From: Lepas anatifera
Taxonomy: Eukaryota; Arthropoda; Thecostraca; Lepadidae
Direction of reading: 5' to 3'
Assembly (NCBI GenBank): GCA_034440635.1
Contig: JAOTON010002228.1
Span: forward strand, 968,001-1,032,000
DNA: 64,000 nucleotides
Positions 58,353 through 64,000 of the stretch are shown piece by piece (the stretch's first letter is position 1; every line of letters starts with the position of its first letter). Below the pieces are notes generated by a model that saw nothing but the letters and a program-made list of their open reading frames with translations, made no database searches and was not told the DNA's origin. A program made the translations under genes and the position numbers.

Positions 58353-59577
58353 AGGTATTCTCAATAACAACCAGTGTGGTTTTCGCAAGGGTCGGAGCAC
58401 TGTTGACCACCTCGTGTCTCCTGACACTTCTGTTCGAAGTGCTTTCAAAGAAAGACGGCATGTAGGGGCTGTATTCTTTGACGTCGTAGCCGCCTACGAT
58501 ACTGCTTGGCGTCATGGAATTCTCTTGAAGGTATTCCAGTGTGGAATTCGCGGTCACTTGGGATTTTTCATTAAGAACTTCTTAACTGACAGGACTTTCC
58601 GAGTACGTGTTGGAGGAACCTACTCCAGGGTATTTTATCAGGAGGACGGCATTCCCCAGGGAAGTGTTATGAGCGTAGGATTATTCGCGCTTACCATTAA
58701 TGACATTACAGACCATCTACCACAGTCTATAAAAAGCTCGCTCTTTGTAGACGACCTTGCTGTATGGACCACGTCGTCTACATCATCATCCCTCGCGCGC
58801 CAGCTCCAGCTGACCGTTAACCAGCTAAAGTCCTGGAGTGGACGGAACGGGCTATATTTCTCGACGACGAAAACGGTCGGCGTGCACTTCTGTCGAAAAC
58901 GTCGACCCTGCCCTGATCCCAGAGTAATGCTAGGAGACAGCCAGATTCCGTTTAAACCGGTTGCTAGATTTCTTGGAATATTTCTCGACAGGCGCCTGAC
59001 CTATACCTTTCACCTTAGAAAGCTTCGAGACAGGTGCTTTAGATCCTTAAATACCCTCAACTGCGTATCCAGGACATCATATGGGGCGGATAGGAAAACT
59101 CTGCTCGTTCTATATCGCTCACTCATTCGCTCCAAAATGGACTATGCTTGTTTTGTGTACGATTCGGCGTCTGACTCCGCGAAGCGCTGCTTGGATACCA
59201 TCCACCATAGTGCTGTTCGTATCGCTACAGGTGCTTTTCGCACCACACCGACAAGCAGCCTGCTTGTCGAAGCGAATGAACCTCCACTGGCGATGCGGCG
59301 TCGCCTTCTTGGCCAGAGGTACGCATACAAGCTGGCACAACTTCCGAGCCACCAAACATATAAGATGGTCTTTTCGCGCCGAGTTGTGCAGCTTTTTGAT
59401 GACCTTCGCAGAGGACTGCCTTTCTGTGTTCGTGCGCGAAATTTAGCATTGGAAAGTGGAGTCCAACGGCGAATGATTGCCCTTAATGAACCGTCCGAAA
59501 TCCCACCTTGGCAGATTGCGGAAACTGAGACAGACTCATCTCTTGCTGGTTACGCGAAATCTAGTGTCCCCCGGTAG
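58353..59577 (+). pseudogene. reverse transcriptase domain of the RNase H LINE (5' truncated)
   Basis: The frame starts within the RT (GGILNNNQCGFRKGRSTVDH) and shows FFDVVAAYDTAWRHGIL (motif A, catalytic D), GIPQGSVMSVGLFALTIND (motif B) and SLFVDDLAVW (motif C, VDD). Thumb and connector follow (RFLGIFLDRRLTYTFHLRK; MDYACFVYDSAS). The first codons of the open frame upstream of 58353 belong to flanking DNA. The frame stops at 59575-59577 after a run of five C (59568-59572). A 1-base change there would continue into the RNase H frame. Confidence 0.85.
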
Positions 59578-59579
59578 AA

Positions 59580-60455
59580 ATGAATGCTCTAGCCTTAGAG
59601 CATATTTCACATTACAGTGAATATGTAAAAATATTCACAGATGGGTCGAAGACGAGAGCTGGGGTAGGATGCACTTTCGTTGTGGGCCCCACGACCAGAA
59701 CCTTTTCGCTTCCATCGTATGCATCGGTGTTAACATCTGAATTGATCGCGATTTCAAAAGCTCTATGTTATATTGAAACGTGTGAAGAGAATCGTTTCGT
59801 AATTTTTACCGACTCACTCAGCAGCGTGCAGGCATTAAAAATCTTCAACCCGAGCGATGGTCTTGTGCGTAAGATACGCCTACACATCTCACGATTAGGG
59901 AAAAATCAAAAGAAGATTCAGGTGTGTTGGATACCCAGCCATGTAGGAATAGGAGGCAATGAGGCAGCAGATGCAGCGGCAAAGCGTGCAGCGGAAAGAA
60001 CATGTTCACGTCGACTTCCAATCCCGGCCAGGGACTTGTTCCCCCATCTATTGTATCACCTCCGCAAGGCCTGGCAGAAGTCATGGGAGGTGCTTGCGAG
60101 CAGCAAGCTGTTCGAGATGAAGCCTGAACTCGGTGAGTGGCAGTGTGCATCGCGCCGATGTCGGCGAGAGGAGGTGGCCCTCTGCAGATTAAGTACCGGC
60201 CATACATTGGCCACCCATCGTTACCTCCTTTGTGGGGAAGCGAGGCCGCCCTGCCTGCGTTGCGGTGCACCCTTGTCAGTCAGGCACGTGCTGACGTCCT
60301 GCCCAGGGTATAACGGAGAGAGAACCACACACTTTGGCGAGAGACAGGAGCCTTTTGCTATGTCAGAGATGGTTGGTCGCGGCTCCCGTTTGATCGAACA
60401 AGTGCTGACTTTCCTGAAGGCCATCAATTTTAGGATCATCTATGACCCTGGTTAA
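59580..60455 (+). pseudogene. RNase H domain and C-terminal zinc finger of the same LINE
   Basis: It shows IFTDGSK (catalytic D), TSELIAI (E), IFTDSLSSVQAL (D) and WIPSHVGIGGNEAADAAAKR (H and D). A C-x2-C...H-x4-C finger follows (CLRCGAPLSVRHVLTSC). RNase H removes the RNA template during cDNA synthesis. In the normal protein this is one chain with the RT; here it is split by the C-run frame change. The first in-frame ATG at 59580 is unlikely to be a true start. All RNase H catalytic residues remain. Confidence 0.85.
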
Positions 60456-60703
60456 GCACAAGATGCTCTGTGAGGATCTCAGATGAACACTGTTTGGCAC
60501 ACTGTAGCCTAATGCCTTGTGCACATACCCTGGGGGTCCTCCGGGTGACGCTGCGCGGAGGGCTGCCTGGCGCGGAGCGCCCGACTCCCCCTGTGGAGTC
60601 TCACGCCCCGTGCTGGGACTACACTGCCGTCCGGCGGAGGGCGGGCGTGGATCACATGAAAATGTGGCTTGCGCTCGTCTTCCGTAGGAGGGCAGCGCAG
60701 GGG

Positions 60704-60750
60704 GAGTCCGCCTGGGTGCCCAGCTGTTTGCTGGGCGCCCGGGCGGACTC
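60704..60750 (+). other. strong hairpin in the LINE 3' UTR
   Basis: Arms 60704-60724 and 60730-60750 pair at 19 of 21 positions around the loop TGTTT (gagtccgcc...gcccagc / gctgggc...ggcggactc). It may aid template recognition by the RT, as known for some LINE 3' ends. Confidence 0.7.
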
Positions 60751-61111
60751 AGGGACTCCCCGTACTCCCGGGCCCCCTGGGTCCGGGGGTACGGAGTGGG
60801 CGTCGGAACTGACGCCCCGACGCCTCGTGCCGGGCGCTCTCTGCGCGGCGTACCTGGTGGATCTTGTGGGGTGTCGGTTTTTTCAGTACAGGAGGAACTG
60901 ATGTTAGTAGTGTGTGCACTTCTCTGTTTGCTTTGCCATTCACCCGCACAGCGAGGTATTGACACCGAAAGGGGTAATGAGTCTCTGAATCAGGCGTTCT
61001 TCTTGTTCCAGATGGAACACTTTTAGCGACTGTACTGTTTTGGGCGCTATATGGCCTTGCCAGGCTGGTGCGCCCCTTAAGCCCAAATAACTAACTAACG
61101 GGATCCACCGG

Positions 61112-61571
61112 CTGATGTGCCGTTGGGTTGACTTTACCGTCTTCCTGTCGGAGGCAGGGTTTGGGAAAGGAGGGGGGTTGGTTTTGTCCATCCGCCCATA
61201 GGCAGATCTTAAATTGTCAATCAGGGGTGGGACACATGTTCAGGGCGTCATCCAGACCTGGGGGACACCAATGCCAGGGGCGGAAAAAATATAACCGCTG
61301 GGCGCCAAATCCGATCGCGATAGCGTTTATTCCTGCTTCCCGGGAAGGAAAAGGCATTTATGGGGGCCCCATTGACCTGTCAGAGAGTTTCATTGATCTT
61401 TCATAGGGCATTGATAGTCGATTAGGCGAAGGGGTGCCAAAAGTCTTTAAAAAGTCTCTGTGTCCCATAGATCGGTCTATGCATCTGTCATACTTCTCCG
61501 AGATATCTTTAAAATAAAGCTGGTAAAATATGGCTTACGAACCGGTATCTTAATCCTTAAATAGAACAGAC
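61112..61571. other. no recognised gene
   Basis: Contains words related to hAT-like MITEs (gcccataggcagatctt near 61193) but no bounded element. Confidence 0.4.
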
Positions 61572-61735
61572 CAGTGGCGGATCCAAGAGGGCTCAAGCCC
61601 CCCCCTAGAAATGTCCGAGCCCCAATAGTAAACGCATAGCCGGATGCCGTTCGAGGTGCTGGCGGGGCAGACTTCCAGCCCCCAACCCCTCCCCCTATAG
61701 TTAGTATGGCAACAGGCCAGGCGAAATGCACTTAT
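61572..61735 (+). mobile_element. hAT-like MITE, left end
   Basis: CAGTGGCGGATCCAAGAGGG starts at 61572, then gctcaagcccccccctagaaatgtc, similar to 4548-4697 (gagggctcaagcccgtcccaaatgtc). Right end and TSD are not resolved. Confidence 0.5.
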
Positions 61736-62326
61736 AGCTATATACCTAGAATGATTGTGCCGCTTGTTACGGAAGATTCGCATCAAACAAGGGAGAAAAA
61801 ATATGTAAATACCTACAAACCAGTCTGGAAAGTATGACTAAATACCCAAAAGCAGTCTGAAAAGTATGGCAACATGAACAGGCCAGAAAATTTAACCAAC
61901 AATATATAGAATAGTCACACCACCAGCCATTTAAAATTTGCAACAAAGCGGGAAAGAAAAATGCACTGACCCATATTTTGAAGCAACATGACAATTGCAT
62001 CATCTATTTAGAACAATCACAAAACTAGTCACCAAAATCTTGGACTGAACTGGGGAGAAAAATGCACACAAAGGGCAGTGGGGGAATCCAGGAGTTCATG
62101 GGGGGGGGCTAGGAGCTGAAGCCTCTCCCGCCATTGCCTTCGATCAGTATCCGCGTTCAGGGGCGGACGCGAGTTGGGGGGGCAAACCCATGTCTGCCTC
62201 TTCTCCTGTGGGAGGGGGGGCTGGGACGTGCCATTCGGGTGCTCGGCAGACCTAGTATAAGCTACCTCTCCAAGTACATCATCGCTCTCCTGGGGGGGGG
62301 GTTGGAGCGAATATTTGTTTTTACTC
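61736..62326. other. no recognised gene; G-run rich
   Basis: Nothing identified apart from G-runs and ggcggacgcgagttgggg-type words near 62160, probably eroded MITE ends. Confidence 0.4.
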
Positions 62327-62438
62327 TACAGACCTAGTGTAAACACCTTTTTCAAAAAAATTCCGGCGTTTTGGGGGCCAAAGATAGTTTGGCCCCCTTC
62401 CAGCACTTTGGGGGACCATGGCCGGAATGAGCCCTCTC
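62327..62438 (-). mobile_element. MITE fragment shared with 24338-24449
   Basis: Inverse of the segment inside the 3.7-kb hAT-like element; see 24188-24452. No TSD seen. Confidence 0.55.
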
Positions 62439-62559
62439 CCTTGCGTCCGCGAATGTCCGCGTTTATTTTTACTACATGTTACAACCATATTACATGTGTT
62501 GAACTGTTTGTTACTACATGTTACATGAACTATGATATCTTGAGGGGGAGCTTGAGACC

Positions 62560-62768
62560 TTAGGCAACACCTATCAGGTGGGCGCAAAATCCTATTGGTG
62601 TGCGCCGATTTTCGCATCCTGGGGGAGCGGTGGAAAGCGACATTTCAGGGTGCACCATCGACCTTTCAGGGGGCCCCGAGGGTCAATGGGGGGCCGAAGG
62701 TTGATCGGGGGGGCGCCGAGGGTTGATGGGGGGAACGTGACCCCTTTTGCCCCCTGGATCTGCCCATG
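62560..62768 (+). mobile_element. fragment related to the inverted-end element of the array
   Basis: Shares aacacctatcaggtgggcgc, gcgacatttcagggtgcacc and a right end ccccctggatctgcccatg with 28361-28777 and its sister copies. It shows that this element also exists outside the array. Confidence 0.5.
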
Positions 62769-63923
62769 AATGAAGCACCACAGTAAATATCGAGTTGATG
62801 CAGTGACGCACCATAAATTTATCAAAACACTACGGAATGATCGAACAATTTGGGGGACAAAATCTGCCAGAGCTAAACACTTTCTGATACGATGCAATAT
62901 GAAACAGCTTAGGAAATGCGAAATTACCACTTTTAAGCACTACTTACTTCGTAAACAGACGAAAGGCACGGATTTCCTCTATTAAGTCCGGTAGGTTTGT
63001 ACATGGTGGGCAGCAACCAAGGGGCAGCAACTGTGTGATACCAGTACCTAAAAATATTTTTTGAAGCCTTCAATTTTGAAATTTTGTTTTCAATCTATCA
63101 CTTTTCATTGACTTTCCCCGAAAATTATCAAAAAATAATGTTTGTCTGGTTGCACAGTTTCAGAGCAATCTTTTCATCGTTCTTGACCGGGGCTGGATCA
63201 CGCAGTACAGACGAATATTTGAGGGAGCGTTCCAAGACAGATTTCCTCATTCAAAGTAGAAACCCCCCTCAAATTTTAAGATGATTAGAAAGTGACCGGG
63301 TGGAAAGGTTCCCCTTATCTTTGCCAATTTCATGTTGTGTTTTCTGAAAACATCGTTCCGGGCGTTCCCATCCTTGCGAACGTGCGTTTCCATTTATGGA
63401 TTAAACGTTTCCAAATATGGGTCAATGTTCTCATTGTTTGGAACATAGCCATTCTTGGGAACCCGGACCACAGTTTTCCCCACTGAAAGTGTGATACTCT
63501 TCATACTAGCTTAAAATTAGGGAAGTTGGTATTCATATTTTTAGCTCGTTTTGATCCCTCTATGTTTTGCGGCTGTTCATTGTCAGCTCCCTTGGCCAGG
63601 CCCACTCCGCAAAATATGATACTTTCAAGGAGTTCTTGTCTGAGTGAGTGCCCCTGAGGCCAGTGGAAGTGGTGCAAATTTTGGAGAAAGCAAAATTGTC
63701 ACTGGTGAAAAGGGGGCCTGGTGCAAGGGAGCTGACAGTGAACACCCACAAAACTTCAACAGGAAGGAAAATTTGGCAATGAGTATAAAAATACTAACTT
63801 TTGTTTTTAGCAAATGGTTGATGTTTTTCTTCTCCCCAGTTTGGTTTCAGAAGGCTGGTGGTGTGATTATTAAAAAAATGGTTTGTATTACCTATGTGTA
63901 TCATCTGACATATTTCCATACCT
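62769..63923. other. no recognised gene
   Basis: AT-rich. ORFs up to 112 codons show no motif I recognise. Confidence 0.45.
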
Positions 63924-63980
63924 TGCAGACTGGTACCAGAGCCCTGCAGACTGGACCGCAGACTGGACAGCAGACTGGAT
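63924..63980 (+). repeat. short GCAGACTGG tandem repeat
   Basis: Four copies of (t)gcagactgga spaced 12-21 bp. It makes the LQTG/QQTG-like end of a short open frame. Confidence 0.7.
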
Positions 63981-64000
63981 AGCCCGAAGCTCCACCCCTG

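Larger units (their letters stand above)
58353..61097 (+). mobile_element. 5'-truncated LINE with RNase H (I-clade-like)
   Basis: A 14-bp direct repeat ACGGGATCCACCGG lies at 58339-58352 and 61098-61111 and brackets the element exactly: the left junction falls inside the RT domain and the right one after a TAACTAACTAAC tail. This is a classic 5'-truncated target-primed insertion. It contains the RT, RNase H, a CCHC-like finger and a 3' UTR of about 640 bp that is GC-rich with a strong hairpin. Confidence 0.85.

Noticed and set aside
60363..60965. 200-codon minus-strand ORF
   Set aside because: It spans the RNase H end and GC-rich 3' UTR of the LINE in antisense and shows only low-complexity P/R/G-rich sequence.

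Overview
This is eukaryotic, almost certainly animal, DNA made nearly entirely of repeats. There is no operon-like gene packing, no recognised intact host gene, and every recognisable protein belongs to a transposable element. Identifiable pieces are a CR1/L2/Jockey-like LINE, an I-clade-like LINE with an RNase H domain, hAT-type elements with 8-bp target-site duplications (TSDs), TTAA-flanked MITEs and tRNA-headed SINEs. The RNase H LINE and the FDTTASNTG-type transposase relic resemble families I associate with arthropods, especially chelicerates such as ticks. That placement is inference.

Layout. 1-2190 holds nothing I recognise. 2191-9591 is a mosaic of TTAA-bounded elements extremely rich in AGGTCA/TGACCT, with a 189-bp foldback palindrome and a small hAT-like MITE. 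8676-13590 holds SINE pieces, a tRNA-like sequence and a decayed transposase gene (10945-12749).

14291-53703 is the dominant structure: eight head-to-tail units of one large element, all in the same orientation. Each unit has a 5' arm, usually a core of 50-bp minisatellite repeats, then a 3' arm ending in a 13-bp inverted repeat of the 5' terminus plus a short GC-rich terminal segment. This resembles a non-autonomous Helentron/HINE-type rolling-circle element amplified as a concatemer. Unit 1 was later interrupted by a nearly complete LINE, and unit 2 by a 3.7-kb hAT-like element with perfect 15-bp terminal inverted repeats (TIRs) and 8-bp TSD. Unit 7 is an older, diverged subfamily member with a different tandem core.

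53704-57590 has no recognised gene. 57598-57724 looks like a real host promoter and first exon: a perfect RFX X-box that is also a Kozak start, 31 open codons, then a consensus splice donor. It is followed by a hAT MITE (57819-58199) with near-perfect TSD and a 5'-truncated RNase H LINE (58353-61097) with a 14-bp TSD. 61112-64000 contains degraded hAT-like fragments and otherwise nothing recognised.

All homology statements are from motif reading. No database search was run.
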